This document shows positions 41,281 to 50,733 of a stretch of 64,000 nt of DNA, piece by piece. The first letter of the stretch is position 1; each line of letters starts with the position of its first letter. This stretch comes from Actinokineospora auranticolor (lineage in GTDB: Bacteria > Actinomycetota > Actinomycetes > Mycobacteriales > Pseudonocardiaceae): contig NZ_PTIX01000002.1 of the NCBI RefSeq assembly GCF_002934265.1, positions 1-64,000 on the forward strand, read 5' to 3'. The notes below the pieces were generated by a model. That model was not told the origin of the DNA. It worked only from the letters and a program-made list of their open reading frames with translations, and ran no database searches. The translations under genes and the position numbers were made by a program.

Positions 41281-42507
41281 CTATGAAGCGCGGGTGCCCT
41301 TGCCGAGGACGACGATCCCGCTGGTGCTCACCGTGTACTGCTCCCGGTCCGCCGCCAGGTCCACGCCGATCCGGACGCCGTCGTCGACGATGACGTTCTT
41401 GTCCAGGATCGCGCGGCGGACCACCGCGCCCTTGCCCACGCGCGCGCCCGGCAGCAGGACGCTCCCCTCGACCACCGCGCCCGTCTCGATCACCACGTCG
41501 GCGCTGATCACCGAGTCGGTGACCGTGGCGCCGGAGATGATCGAGCCGGGGCCGACGATCGACTCCGTGGCCGTGCCCGAGTTGACGAACTTCGCCGGGG
41601 GCAGCGGGGGCATCGCCGTGCGGATGGGCCATTCCTGGTTGTACAGGTTGAACACCGGGTGCACGGAGACCAGGTCCATGTGCGCGTCGTAGTACGCGTC
41701 CAGGGTTCCCACGTCGCGCCAGTAGCCGCGGTCCCGTTCGGTTTCGCCGGGTACGAGGTTGTCCGCGAAGTCGTAGACGTGTGCCGTGCCCTGGTCGACC
41801 AGCATAGGGATGATGTCGCCGCCCATGTCGTGCAGGGAGTCGCGGTCGGCGGCGTCGGCGCGCAGTGCGTCGAGCAGGGCGGTGGTGGAGAAGATGTAGT
41901 TGCCCATCGACGCGAAGGTGACGTCCGGGTCGTCGGGCACCGACGGCGGGTCGTCCGGCTTCTCGAGGAACCGGGTGATGCGGCCGGAGGCGTCGGAGTC
42001 GATGCAGCCGAAGGCGGTGGCCTCGCGGCGCGGGACGCGGATCCCGGCGACGGTCACGCCCGCGCCGGAGTCGACGTGCTGCTCCAGCATCTGGCTGGGG
42101 TCCATCCGGTACACGTGGTCGGCGCCGAAGACCGCGATGTGGTCGGGGCGCTCGTCGTAGACCAGGTTCAGGGATTGGTAGATGGCGTCGGCCGATCCGG
42201 TGTACCAACGCGGACCTAACCGCTGCTGCGCGGGGACCGGGGTCACGTACTGGCCGAGCACGTTCGACAGCCGCCAGGTCGTGGAGATGTGCCGGTCGAG
42301 CGAGTGCGACTTGTACTGCGTCAGCACGCACAGCTTGTGGAAGCCCGCGTTGACCAGGTTGGACAGCACGAAGTCGACCAGCCGGTAGTTGCCCGCGAAG
42401 GGGACGGCCGGTTTGGCGCGGTCGGCGGTCAGGGGCCAGAGGCGTTTTCCCTCGCCACCCGCCAACACGATCCCGAGTACGCGCGGCTTCCCCTTCACAG
42501 TCCTCAT
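41281..42507 (-). CDS. glgC: Glucose-1-phosphate adenylyltransferase
   Basis: 408 aa. Nucleotidyltransferase domain with [39 protein letters not shown], and later [29 protein letters not shown]; the C-terminal left-handed beta-helix ends in [19 protein letters not shown]. Makes ADP-glucose from glucose-1-P and ATP. Divergent from glgA with about 120 bp between starts, as in other actinobacteria. Confidence 0.95.
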   Translation of the reverse strand: MRTVKGKPRVLGIVLAGGEGKRLWPLTADRAKPAVPFAGNYRLVDFVLSNLVNAGFHKLCVLTQYKSHSLDRHISTTWRLSNVLGQYVTPVPAQQRLGPRWYTGSADAIYQSLNLVYDERPDHIAVFGADHVYRMDPSQMLEQHVDSGAGVTVAGIRVPRREATAFGCIDSDASGRITRFLEKPDDPPSVPDDPDVTFASMGNYIFSTTALLDALRADAADRDSLHDMGGDIIPMLVDQGTAHVYDFADNLVPGETERDRGYWRDVGTLDAYYDAHMDLVSVHPVFNLYNQEWPIRTAMPPLPPAKFVNSGTATESIVGPGSIISGATVTDSVISADVVIETGAVVEGSVLLPGARVGKGAVVRRAILDKNVIVDDGVRIGVDLAADREQYTVSTSGIVVLGKGTRAS

Positions 42508-42627
42508 CTAACCGTCCGCGTGGTGGTCCTGCCAGACGTGCTACTCCGTGTGGGCGCTCGTTGCCCGTCCGTTCACCCGACGGCCGCAGCGCGTTACGAC
42601 TGGCGCGCGGCGACTACCGTGGGCACC

Positions 42628-43782
42628 GTGCGCATCGGACTGCTGACCCGCGAGTACCCGCCCGAGGTCTACGGAGGGGCGGGGGTGCACGTCGGATACC
42701 TGGTGCCGCGCCTGCGCGAGCTGGTCGACGTGGACGTGCACTGCTTCGGCGGGCCGCGCGAGGACGCGACCGCGCACAACTCGGCGCCCGGCTTGGAGCA
42801 CGCGAACGCCGCGCTGCGCACGCTCTCCGCCGACCTCTCGATCACCGCGGCGACCGGCGACGTGGACCTGGCGCACTCCCACACGTGGTACGCCAACCAC
42901 GCCGGTCACCTGTCCGGTCTGCTGCACGGGATCCCGCACGTGATCACGGCGCACTCGCTGGAACCCCGCAGGCCGTGGAAGGCCGAGCAGCTCGGCGGCG
43001 GGTACCGACTGTCCTCTTGGGTCGAACGCACCGCGTACCTGGCGGCGGACGCGGTCATCGCGGTCAGCGACGGCATGCGCGCCGACGTGCTCGACTGCTA
43101 CCCCGACCTCGACCCGGCGCGCGTGCACGTGGTGCGCAACGGCATCGACTCCACCGCCTACCGCCCGGTCGCCGAGGTCGACGCGCTGCGCGCGCACGGG
43201 ATCGACCCCGACCGCCCGACGGTGGTGTTCGTCGGCCGCATCACCCGGCAGAAGGGCGTCGGCCACCTGGTCGCCGCGGCGCACCGGATCGACCCGGGCG
43301 CGCAGGTCGTGCTGTGCGCGGGCGCGCCGGACACCCCGGAGATCGCGGAGGAGACGCGGGCCGCGGTCGCGGAGCTGTCGGCGGCGCGGGAGGGCGTGTT
43401 CTGGATCCAGCGGATGCTGCCGCAGCACGAGGTGCGGCAGTTGCTGAGTCACGCGACCGTGTTCGTTTGCCCGTCGGTGTACGAGCCGTTGGGTATCGTG
43501 AACCTGGAGGCCATGGCCTGCGGGACCGCGGTCGTGGCGTCGGACGTGGGGGGAATACCGGAGGTCGTCGCCGACGGCGAGACGGGCCTGCTGGTGCACT
43601 ACGACGAGTCGGACGCGGAGCCGTTCCGCGCGGGCTTGGCGGACGCGGTGAACGCCCTGCTGGCCGACCCGGCGCGGGCGGCGGCGATGGGCGCGGCGGG
43701 TCGGGCGCGGGCGGAGCGGGAGTTCTCGTGGTCGTCGGTGGCCGAGCGGACGGTCGAGGTCTACCGGTCGGTGTTGGGGTGA
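42628..43782 (+). CDS. glgA: Actinobacterial GlgA/GlgM-type glycosyltransferase
   Basis: 384-aa GT4 enzyme from GTG 42628: MRIGLLTREYPPEVYGGAGV, HVGYLVPRLRELVDVDVHC, VFVGRITRQKGVGHLVAAAH and the C-terminal EX7E block YEPLGIVNLEAMACGTAVVA. This short GT4 form (unlike GT5 GlgA of other bacteria) uses ADP-glucose; the mycobacterial homologue makes maltose-1-phosphate for alpha-glucan synthesis. Divergent from glgC. Confidence 0.9.
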   Translation: MRIGLLTREYPPEVYGGAGVHVGYLVPRLRELVDVDVHCFGGPREDATAHNSAPGLEHANAALRTLSADLSITAATGDVDLAHSHTWYANHAGHLSGLLHGIPHVITAHSLEPRRPWKAEQLGGGYRLSSWVERTAYLAADAVIAVSDGMRADVLDCYPDLDPARVHVVRNGIDSTAYRPVAEVDALRAHGIDPDRPTVVFVGRITRQKGVGHLVAAAHRIDPGAQVVLCAGAPDTPEIAEETRAAVAELSAAREGVFWIQRMLPQHEVRQLLSHATVFVCPSVYEPLGIVNLEAMACGTAVVASDVGGIPEVVADGETGLLVHYDESDAEPFRAGLADAVNALLADPARAAAMGAAGRARAEREFSWSSVAERTVEVYRSVLG

Positions 43783-43863
43783 CCTGGGGAACGCACAAAG
43801 GGGGAATCGTGACGTGGGACATGCCTGAGAGAACGGTCAGCGACCAGCGCATACGGTGGGGAT

Positions 43864-44337
43864 GTGCCTCGGCGTAACGGTGTTCGGATTCGCTTCACGC
43901 GCTACTCGGTGGCGTCGTTGGTGGCGACCGGCATCAGCCAGTTGGTGCTCTTCGCCCTGTACGGCTGGGGTGGGATGGGCGCGACCGCGGCGAGCGCGGT
44001 GGCGTTCGCGGTGGGGGCGGTCCCGCACTTCGTGATGATCCGCTGGTGGGCGTGGGGGCAGCGGGGGCTGCCGAGGCTGACCAGGCAGGTCGTGGGCTAC
44101 ATCGTGGTGACGGTGCTGGGCGGCCTGGTGTCGGTGCTGCTGACGACGCTGGCGGATTGGCTGGTGGCGCCGCTGCTGGCCGACCGCGCGGCCCGCACCC
44201 TGGTCCTGAACGTGACGTACGTGCTCAGCGGCCTGCCGGTGTTCGTGGCCAAGTACGCCTTCCTGGACCGCGTCTTCGCCACCGACGAGGACGCCGACCA
44301 CGCCGTGGTCCTGCGGCAGGGCGAACTCACGGGCTGA
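43864..44337 (+). CDS. GtrA-like membrane protein
   Basis: 157 aa from GTG 43864. Four membrane helices with the GtrA pattern: FTRYSVASLVATGISQLVLF, SAVAFAVGAVPHFVMIRWWA and a final VTYVLSGLPVFVAKYAFLDR. GtrA proteins assist transfer of lipid-linked sugars across the membrane. Eighty bases after glgA. Its end overlaps the convergent small membrane gene by 11 bp. Confidence 0.82.
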   Translation: MPRRNGVRIRFTRYSVASLVATGISQLVLFALYGWGGMGATAASAVAFAVGAVPHFVMIRWWAWGQRGLPRLTRQVVGYIVVTVLGGLVSVLLTTLADWLVAPLLADRAARTLVLNVTYVLSGLPVFVAKYAFLDRVFATDEDADHAVVLRQGELTG

Positions 44338-44524
44338 ACCCCTGGAAAGCGAAAACGATCGGCGGAACAGCGCTCAGCACGGCAACTATCGCGATGATAG
44401 TCCCGGGGATTCGTTTCGTGTCGCTATTGGCGAGTCGGTGCACGGTGAATCCGATGAGCACCAGAACGGCGATAACTACGGCCCCCACCACCAAAACAGC
44501 AAGACTGTCGAAATGCAGCAACAA
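44327..44524 (-). CDS. 65-aa membrane protein
   Basis: MLLHFDSLAVLVVGAVVIAV, then LIGFTVHRLANSDTKRIPGT and IIAIVAVLSAVPPIVFAFQG: two membrane helices separated by a short basic loop. It resembles small actinobacterial two-helix proteins of unknown role. It overlaps the tail of the GtrA gene on the other strand. The following 44525-44739 has no gene that can be supported. Confidence 0.55.
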   Translation of the reverse strand: MLLHFDSLAVLVVGAVVIAVLVLIGFTVHRLANSDTKRIPGTIIAIVAVLSAVPPIVFAFQGFSP

Positions 44525-44739
44525 GGATATCCTCTGACTTTTTCGTCGATTTCAGCGCAGCAACACGACGCGCCGTTGGTCGCGTGACCAGCCGAAGCCT
44601 ACGACCACCGGAGCGCACGCGAAAGGGCTACCCCCTGTCAGGGTGACACGACCCCACACCGTCACCCGATCGCGAAATCAGCTTGAACCCGATGAATTCA
44701 GCAGCCGCAGCGGCCTGAGCTGACCATTTGCCGGACCGG

Positions 44740-45456
44740 TCACGCCAGCCGGTCGAACAGCGAATTGCCAGCTTCGAGAGAATCGCCCACGGTGTCATGT
44801 CGAAGACCTTCGATCAGTGCATCCACGTCTTGCAAACCCGCTCGCGCAAGCAATTTCTTCTCGTTCGTCACCCACTCGCCCCGGGACGCGAGAATCGCGT
44901 GGGCGGTACACATGGCGGCGACGGCCAGGGCACCCGCCGCCTCGGTGACGCCCCCTCGGCGGGCGTAGTCCAGGGTCGCCCGGGCTCTACCGCGCCAGAA
45001 GGGCGGTGCGGACTCGCGGAGGGGCTCCGGGTAGTCGATCCGCGGGAGGGTGCCGCGCAGCGGCCGGTTGAGCGCCAGTTCGGCCACGACCAGGTAGCTG
45101 GGGATACCCGCCAGGTGGAACATCAGGGGCTCCCAGTGGAACCTCCCCCGCGACGCCTCCGCCACCTCGTGCTCCACCACCGCCAGGTCCCGGTAGTGGA
45201 CGTCCACGGGCACGCCGTCGATCCGCAGCCAGGCACCGCCGTTGAACACGCCGCCGCCCCAGGCGCCGAGGTCGGAGACCTCTCCCTCCCAGCCGACCGC
45301 GCGGAGGTGGGCCGGGTCGAAACCGGAGCGGTAGTAGACGCCCAGATCCCAGTCGCTGTCCGGCCCGTGGGTGCCCCTCGCGCGGGAGCCGCCCAGGGAT
45401 ACCGCCACTACGCCCGGCAGGTCTGCCAAACGGTCAACTACGGGGTCCAGCCACAT
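44740..45456 (-). CDS. Nucleotidyltransferase (MNT/aminoglycoside-adenylyltransferase type)
   Basis: 238 aa from ATG 45456 (a second ATG at 45465). The NTP_transf_2 motif SLGGSRARGTHGPDSDWDLG is intact, with the two metal-binding Asp in DSDWD, followed by a DUF4037-like C-terminal helical part (GALAVAAMCTAHAILASRGE). Substrate could be a small molecule or protein. Its start overlaps the end of pepA by about 20 bp, so they are co-transcribed. Confidence 0.78.
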   Translation of the reverse strand: MWLDPVVDRLADLPGVVAVSLGGSRARGTHGPDSDWDLGVYYRSGFDPAHLRAVGWEGEVSDLGAWGGGVFNGGAWLRIDGVPVDVHYRDLAVVEHEVAEASRGRFHWEPLMFHLAGIPSYLVVAELALNRPLRGTLPRIDYPEPLRESAPPFWRGRARATLDYARRGGVTEAAGALAVAAMCTAHAILASRGEWVTNEKKLLARAGLQDVDALIEGLRHDTVGDSLEAGNSLFDRLA

Positions 45457-46939
45457 AAGAGGCAACGTATTCGACCAAGGTGCGGGCGGCGAAGCCTGAG
45501 GCCCCTGGTACGACGTCGTCGTACGTGCGGTCGGCGCGGGCCGGGCCTGCGATGTCCAGGTGGGCCCACGGCAGGTCGCCGACGAACTCCCGCAGGAACA
45601 GCGCGGCCGTGATCGCTCCCGGGCCGGGCGGGCACTGCCGCACGTCCGCGATGTCGCTGGCCACCTCGGCCGCGTACTGGTCCAGCAGCGGCATCCGCCA
45701 CCAGGACTCGCCGACGGAGGCGCCCGCGTCGGCCAACCGGGACGCCACCTCGTCGTCGTTGGCGAAGAGGCCGCCGATGCGGACGCCGAGCGAGACCTTC
45801 ATGGCGCCGGTCAGCGTCGCCGCGTCCACCAGGATGTCCGCGCCCAGGTCACGCGCGTAGACCAGACCGTCCGCGAGGACCATGCGGCCTTCCGCGTCGG
45901 TGTTGAGGACCTCGGTTGTTCTACCGCCGTAGTGGCGCACGATGTCGCCCGGGCGGTAGGCGGAGCCGGACACGTGGTTCTCCGCGCACGGCACCAACGC
46001 CGTCACGCGGACCGGTAGCGCCAACCGCGCGATGGCCAGGGTGGCGGCGATAACCGCGGCCCCACCGGCCATGTCGGTGCGCATGAGGTGCATGCCCTCG
46101 TTGGGCTTGATCGAGATGCCGCCGGTGTCGAAGGTGATGCCCTTGCCGACGAGGGCGATGTGCGGTCCCTCGGCGTCCGGCGGTGACCACGACAGGTGCA
46201 GCAGCCGCGGGGGTCGGGAGGAGCCGCCGCCGACCGCGAGCAGGCCGCCGAACCCGTGGTCGGCCAGCCACCGCTCGTCGCGGACGTGGGTGTCCAGGCC
46301 CGCGATCCGCCCGGCCGCCTTGGCCGCCGTGCGGGCCAGCCAGGCCGGGTCCTTGACGTTGGACGGGGTGTTGGCCAGGTCGCGGGCGAACGCCGTGGCC
46401 AGGTCCAGGGTGCTCGACCGGCGCACCGCCGCCGCGATCCGGTCGCGACGGTCCTTATCGGACACCACGAGCGCGGCGGAGCGCAGGCGCGGCTCGGGCT
46501 CCTCCTCGGTCACCCGGTAGCGGTAGCCGCCCAGCCGCAGGCCGCGGGCGAGCAGGGCGGCTTCGTCGGCGGTGGTGTCGTCGGGCAGGTGGACGGCCGC
46601 GGTCGCGGACGCCTCCGGGTCGGCGGCCAGACCGGCGTCGATCGCGCGAGCGAGTGCCGCGCCCGCGGTGCGCCAGTGCTCGGGCTTGCCCGCGCCGATG
46701 CCGACGACCCAGGCGGTGGCCGAGCCGAGCGGGCCGGGTAGCACCTCGCCCGCCTTGCCGGTGAGCCCGACGGCGTCGACCCAGTCGGGAGTGAGGTCGT
46801 CGCCGCCGGGACCGATGAGCGCCGGTCCGGCGCCGTCCGACGTGCGGGTCAGCACGATGGACGCCGCGCCCGCGCGGGCCCTGGCGGGCACGTCCACGTC
46901 GGGCAGCGTCGTCGGCAGGGTCGGCACCGGCGTGGACAA
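45434..46939 (-). CDS. pepA: Leucyl aminopeptidase (M17)
   Basis: 501 aa. C-terminal catalytic domain with all metal-site motifs: LVGKGITFDTGGISIKPNEG, MRTDMAGGAAV and the family signature NTDAEGRMVLADGL. The N-terminal domain is regulatory. Removes N-terminal residues from peptides in the cytosol. Follows the DUF3117 gene after 40 bp on the same strand. Confidence 0.94.
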   Translation of the reverse strand: MSTPVPTLPTTLPDVDVPARARAGAASIVLTRTSDGAGPALIGPGGDDLTPDWVDAVGLTGKAGEVLPGPLGSATAWVVGIGAGKPEHWRTAGAALARAIDAGLAADPEASATAAVHLPDDTTADEAALLARGLRLGGYRYRVTEEEPEPRLRSAALVVSDKDRRDRIAAAVRRSSTLDLATAFARDLANTPSNVKDPAWLARTAAKAAGRIAGLDTHVRDERWLADHGFGGLLAVGGGSSRPPRLLHLSWSPPDAEGPHIALVGKGITFDTGGISIKPNEGMHLMRTDMAGGAAVIAATLAIARLALPVRVTALVPCAENHVSGSAYRPGDIVRHYGGRTTEVLNTDAEGRMVLADGLVYARDLGADILVDAATLTGAMKVSLGVRIGGLFANDDEVASRLADAGASVGESWWRMPLLDQYAAEVASDIADVRQCPPGPGAITAALFLREFVGDLPWAHLDIAGPARADRTYDDVVPGASGFAARTLVEYVASYVAGPRS

Positions 46940-46979
46940 GTGTTCCTCCGAGCGGCGTGGTTCTTCTGGGCGGGCCTGC

Positions 46980-47147
46980 TCAGCCCGCGGCGGACTTGAG
47001 CGCGTCGCCGAGGTTGCTGGCCTCCTCCGGTGTCATCTCGACCACCAGCCGCCCACCACCCTCCAGCGGGACGCGCATCACGATGCCCCGGCCCTCCTTG
47101 GTCACCTCGAGGGGACCGTCACCGGTCCGGGGCTTCATGGCCGCCAT
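46980..47147 (-). CDS. DUF3117 family protein (Rv1211 type)
   Basis: 55 aa from ATG 47147 with GGAGG upstream: MAAMKPRTGDGPLEVTKEGR, then GIVMRVPLEGGGRLVVEMTP and EEASNLGDALKSAAG. This near-invariant small actinobacterial family is instantly recognisable (MAAMKPRTGDGPLEVTKEGR start). Function is unknown; in M. tuberculosis it is Rv1211, beside tagA and glgA. Confidence 0.93.
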   Translation of the reverse strand: MAAMKPRTGDGPLEVTKEGRGIVMRVPLEGGGRLVVEMTPEEASNLGDALKSAAG

Positions 47148-47337
47148 AGCGTGCTCCCTCCGTCATAGCCTGCCCACCCGGGCGGCGAACCGACCGGGTC
47201 TGGGACATTCTCCCCTATCCGGCTCCCGGCGGTGAAATCGGAACCGATCATCGCGTGTCGGTGACCGGCCGCGATGCGGGCGCCCGCCCCGTCGGCGGGT
47301 GGCGCCGGGACCCGGGGGCCTGACAGACTGACCGGTC

Positions 47338-48138
47338 GTGCGCGCCCGTTCCGCCCTCTTCGACGTCTTCGGTGGCCACCTGCGTGGACGGGGCGGCTCG
47401 GCCAGCATCGCCGCCCTGGTGAAGCTGCTGGAGCCGCTGGGCTTCGGCGCACCGGCGATCCGGACCGCGGTGTCCAGAATGGTCCGGCAGGGCTGGTTGG
47501 CCCCGGTGCGGCTGGCCGAGGGTCCCGGGTACGCGCTGACCGCCCGCGCCGAGCGCAGGCTGGACGAGGCGGCGGCCCGCATCTACCGCACCGCGCGGTC
47601 CACTTGGGATCACCGGTGGCACGTCGTGGTGCTGGAGGAACTACCCAGCCGGGGTACGCGCGACCGGCTGGCGTCGTCGTTGCGGCTGCTCGGCTACGGC
47701 CCGCTCGGCCCGGCGACCTGGGTGGCGCCGCGCCCGTCGGCCGAGCTGGCGGAGGTGTTGGCGGCCGAGGAGGTGGCCGCGCGGACCTTCCACGGCCCGC
47801 ACGACGGCGCCGACGCGGACCTGGCGGCGCGGGCGTGGGATCTCACCGGTTTGGGTGAGCAGTACCGGGAGTTCGTCGACACCTGGGCGCCGCTGCTGTC
47901 CGCTGTGGACGACCGCGACCCCGCCGAGTCGTTCGCCGCGGCCCAGCGCCTGCTGCACGCCTGGCGCGGCTTCCTGTTCCACGACCCGGGCCTGCCCCCC
48001 GAGCTGCTGCCCGCGGCCTGGCCGGGCGACCGCGCGGCCCGGTTCTTCGACGAGCAAACCGCCCGCCTGGCCCCGGCCGTCGGCGAGTTCCTCGACGACT
48101 GCCTCAACCGAGGTGGTAAGCACAAGTCGACGGCTTGA
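47338..48138 (+). CDS. PaaX family transcriptional regulator
   Basis: 266 aa. N-terminal winged helix LFDVFGGHLRGRGGSASIAA, LGFGAPAIRTAVSRMVRQGW, then the PaaX core TWDHRWHVVVLEELPSRGTR and a C-terminal PaaX_C domain with FVDTWAPLLSAVDDRDPAES and LHAWRGFLFHDPGLPPELLP. PaaX proteins repress phenylacetate catabolism and respond to phenylacetyl-CoA. Followed 19 bp later by a PaaG-like hydratase. Confidence 0.9.
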   Translation: MRARSALFDVFGGHLRGRGGSASIAALVKLLEPLGFGAPAIRTAVSRMVRQGWLAPVRLAEGPGYALTARAERRLDEAAARIYRTARSTWDHRWHVVVLEELPSRGTRDRLASSLRLLGYGPLGPATWVAPRPSAELAEVLAAEEVAARTFHGPHDGADADLAARAWDLTGLGEQYREFVDTWAPLLSAVDDRDPAESFAAAQRLLHAWRGFLFHDPGLPPELLPAAWPGDRAARFFDEQTARLAPAVGEFLDDCLNRGGKHKSTA

Positions 48139-48157
48139 CCCGGTTGAGGAGGAACGC

Positions 48158-48946
48158 GTGGCGCAGGTACTGGCGGTGTCCGACGGCGACGGGGTGCGCA
48201 CGCTGACCCTCAACCGCCCGGACGCGTTCAACTCCTTGACCGTGGAGCTCAAGGAAGCCCTGCTCACGGCCCTGGTCGAGGCCGCGGCGGACGAGGGTGT
48301 GCGGGCCGTGGTGCTCACCGGCGCGGGCAAGGCGTTCTGCGCGGGCCAGGACCTCAAGGAGCACATCGCCCTGCTGCGCGCCGACGACCCGGCCCCGCTG
48401 CGGACCGTCGAGGAGCACTACAACCCGATCGTGACGGCCATCACAACCCTGCCGAAGCCGGTCATCGCCGCGGTCAACGGCATGGCGGCGGGCGCGGGCG
48501 CGTCCTTCGCGTACGCATGCGACCTCCGCGTCGCCGCCGACTCGGCCCGGTTCCTGATGGCCTTCGCGGGCGTGGGCCTGACGGCCGACTCGGGTGCGTC
48601 CTGGACCCTGCCGAGGCTGATCGGGTACGGGCGGGCGATGGAGATGATGCTGCTGGGCAAGCCGGTCGACGCGGCGGAGGCGCTGCGGATCGGGATGGTC
48701 AACCAGGTCGTCCCGGCGGCGGAAGTCCTCCCCGCGGCCCTCGCGCTGGCGACCCGGATGGCGGCGGGACCGACGACGGCGTACGCCAAGATCAAGGAAG
48801 CCCTGCTCGCGAGCGCGGGCGGCCCCTTGGCGGATGGTTTGGCCGTCGAGGGGCGGACGCAGGGCGAGGCGGGCGCGTCGGCGGACCACCGGGAGGGCGT
48901 GGAGGCCTTCGTCGCCAAGCGCACCCCGAACTTCACGGGCCGCTGA
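48158..48946 (+). CDS. Enoyl-CoA hydratase/isomerase, PaaG-like
   Basis: 262 aa crotonase from GTG 48158 with a strong GAGGAGG site. Oxyanion-hole motifs TGAGKAFCAGQDLKEHIALL and NGMAAGAGASFAYACDLRVA are present. The catalytic region VGLTADSGASWTLPRLIGYG has Asp in the position used by PaaG (1,2-epoxyphenylacetyl-CoA isomerase) rather than Glu. Operon with PaaX supports a phenylacetate-type role, but no other paa gene is in view. Confidence 0.85.
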   Translation: MAQVLAVSDGDGVRTLTLNRPDAFNSLTVELKEALLTALVEAAADEGVRAVVLTGAGKAFCAGQDLKEHIALLRADDPAPLRTVEEHYNPIVTAITTLPKPVIAAVNGMAAGAGASFAYACDLRVAADSARFLMAFAGVGLTADSGASWTLPRLIGYGRAMEMMLLGKPVDAAEALRIGMVNQVVPAAEVLPAALALATRMAAGPTTAYAKIKEALLASAGGPLADGLAVEGRTQGEAGASADHREGVEAFVAKRTPNFTGR

Positions 48947-49003
48947 CCCGCTATTCAAGATCACCCCCGGCCGCCCGGCGAACGGACCCCACCCGCCCGG
49001 GGG

Positions 49004-49116
49004 CAGGCCCTTGATTCGACCCTATCGCCGCAGTTCAGGGCTTCGGAAGCGGTTCGAGGAACCTGTGGACAGTGTGCTGGTATGTGGATAGGTCGACCAG
49101 GACCGGGTTATCCACA
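49004..49116 (+). repeat. Intergenic paired-box element, copy C
   Basis: After CCCGGGGGCAGGCCC (about 48997-49011) come 52 bases containing GACCCTATCGCCGCAGTTC and GGAAGCGGTT, then TGTGGACAG at 49064 and TGTGGATAG at 49083 (pitch 19), and an inverted perfect DnaA box TTATCCACA at 49108-49116. Spacer words ATCGCCGCAG and GAAGCGGTT are shared with copies B and D. Between convergent genes. Confidence 0.8.
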
Positions 49117-49342
49117 GGCTTGATCATCTTCGCCGGGAACCGTCGGTGCCCGCCGGTAGAATGGACACCGGGGGCCGGAGGTGTGACCAGACCAGCCCGC
49201 GCGGCATCCACCTAGGCCGGAGGTGCTGGAAGCGGCCGAGCGGGCCAGCGCGTCTTGTGCCCCGTGGACACGCGAACCGCACCCCCAGGGGCGCGGCGGG
49301 GGTGTGCCGTGGCCAGTGCGGCGAGGGCGGCGCGCGCTCGGG
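49117..49342. other. No gene seen downstream of tagA
   Basis: GC-rich stretch between repeat copy C and the end of tagA. GGCCGGAGGTG occurs twice (about 49173 and 49214). No frame with a ribosome site or recognisable protein was found on either strand. Confidence 0.4.
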
Positions 49343-49891
49343 TCAGGCGGCGCGCCAGCAGGTGGCGATGTGGTCGTCGACCATGCCCGTGGCCTGCATC
49401 AGGGCGTAGCAGGTCGTGGGGCCGACGAAGGCGAAGCCGCGGCGTTTGAGTTCTTTGGCCATGGCCTTGGACTCGGGGGTCACGGCGGGGACGTCGGCCA
49501 TCGTCCGCGGGCGGGGGGTGGGGTCGGCGGGGGCGAACGTCCACAGGAGTTCGTCCAGCGGGCGGTCCAGTTCGGCCACCGCGCGGGCGTTGCGGATGGT
49601 GGCGTTGATCTTGGCGCGGTTGCGGACGATGCCCGCGTCGGCCATCAGGCGTTCGACGTCTTGGTCGTCGAACAACGCGATCTTCTCGGGGATGAAGCCC
49701 GCGAACGCCGACCGGAACGACTCGCGCTTGCGGAGGATGGTGATCCAGGACAGTCCGGACTGGAACGCCTCGAGGCTGACGCGTTCGAACAGTTCGTTCT
49801 GCCCGTGCAGCGGAACGCCCCACTCCTCGTCGTGGTAGCGGATGTACTCGGGGGTGCTGTCGCCCCAGGCGCAGCGGGGGCGGTCGGTCAC
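49343..49891 (-). CDS. tagA: 3-methyladenine DNA glycosylase I
   Basis: 182 aa. Starts MTDRPRCAWGDSTPEYIRYH followed by DEEWGVPLHGQNELFERVSL, the TagA hallmark. Zinc-snap residues are in place: Cys and His near the N terminus and DDHIATCW at the C terminus. Removes 3-methyladenine from alkylated DNA. It overlaps the upstream SRPBCC gene by 4 bp. Confidence 0.94.
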   Translation of the reverse strand: MTDRPRCAWGDSTPEYIRYHDEEWGVPLHGQNELFERVSLEAFQSGLSWITILRKRESFRSAFAGFIPEKIALFDDQDVERLMADAGIVRNRAKINATIRNARAVAELDRPLDELLWTFAPADPTPRPRTMADVPAVTPESKAMAKELKRRGFAFVGPTTCYALMQATGMVDDHIATCWRAA

Positions 49892-50331
49892 GCGAGGGCC
49901 TCCGCGCGCGCGGCGAGGCGGCGCAACGACTCGCGCAGGCCGAGCCGGAACGCCGGGCCGAGCACCAGCCAGCCGAGGTCACCGAGCCTGCCCAGCGGCG
50001 GACGCAGGGTTTCGCGCCAGACGAAGGTGGACGCGGCGGCGCCCCGGTCGACGACCTCGAACACGCCCGTGCCGCGCACAACCCGGCCGGTGTGCCGCAC
50101 CACGCAGCGGTGCGGCGGCTCCCACGCGGTGATCTGCATGTGGTCAGTGAACCCCAGGGGTCCGACACCGGTGAACGCGGCGAGGGTCGAGCCGACGGCC
50201 TGGCCGTCGCCGCCCGTCACCCGCACCGACGTGCCGAGCATCCACTCGCCCTGGCTCGCCCAGTCGGTCACCGCCGCCCAGGTCACCGCGGCTGCGGCGG
50301 CCACGTCGACCTGCTCCACGACGTGGATCAC
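49888..50331 (-). CDS. SRPBCC/polyketide-cyclase-like protein
   Basis: 147 aa helix-grip protein: VVEQVDVAAAAAVTWAAVTD, WMLGTSVRVTGGDGQAVGST, GFTDHMQITAWEPPHRCVVR, GTGVFEVVDRG. This START-like fold binds a hydrophobic ligand. Members at this position (between the DivIVA-like gene and tagA) are conserved in Pseudonocardiales. Four-base overlaps on both sides make a three-gene operon. Confidence 0.8.
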   Translation of the reverse strand: MIHVVEQVDVAAAAAVTWAAVTDWASQGEWMLGTSVRVTGGDGQAVGSTLAAFTGVGPLGFTDHMQITAWEPPHRCVVRHTGRVVRGTGVFEVVDRGAAASTFVWRETLRPPLGRLGDLGWLVLGPAFRLGLRESLRRLAARAEALA

Positions 50332-50639
50332 CGCGGTTCGTCCACCGGGGTCCGCTCGCCCTCCAGCTCGGCGACCCGGGCGCGCAGCCGGTCGAGTTCG
50401 CCGCCGACCTGGCGCAGCACCCAGTCGACCTCGGTCATCCGGTAGCCGCGCAGCACCAGCTGGAAGCGGACCTTCCGCACGTCGTCACCGGTGACGTCCG
50501 CCGACGGGAGCCGGGTCGGCGACGCGCCGGGCGGCAGGGCGGGCAGGTCCTCGCCCCGGCCGAACACCAGCGACGCCAGCAGGAACACCACGGCCGCCAC
50601 GAGCACCATGACGACGAGGTAGATGAGCACGGTGGTCAC
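50328..50639 (-). CDS. DivIVA-domain membrane protein (Rv1209 type)
   Basis: 103 aa. One N-terminal membrane helix (LIYLVVMVLVAAVVFLLASL), a Pro-rich linker and a DivIVA-type segment: VRKVRFQLVLRGYRMTEVDW, then VLRQVGGELDRLRARVAELE, a short coiled coil. In mycobacteria this gene lies beside gpgS and tagA. May mark the pole or septum; role not established. First gene of the operon with the SRPBCC and tagA genes. Confidence 0.85.
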   Translation of the reverse strand: MTTVLIYLVVMVLVAAVVFLLASLVFGRGEDLPALPPGASPTRLPSADVTGDDVRKVRFQLVLRGYRMTEVDWVLRQVGGELDRLRARVAELEGERTPVDEPR

Positions 50640-50733
50640 CGGCAGATGGTGTCATGCCCCACCCGGTCGGCGCACCGCCCGCGGTGGGGAAAAACGGTTG
50701 CCGGTGGCGGCGGGTTGACCAGAATTCACCGGC

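Noticed and set aside
49146-49409. Small + strand ORF beginning ATGGACACCGGGGGCC
   Set aside because: It is Arg/Gly/Pro-rich without a domain, runs antisense into the tagA 3' end and has poor codon periodicity.
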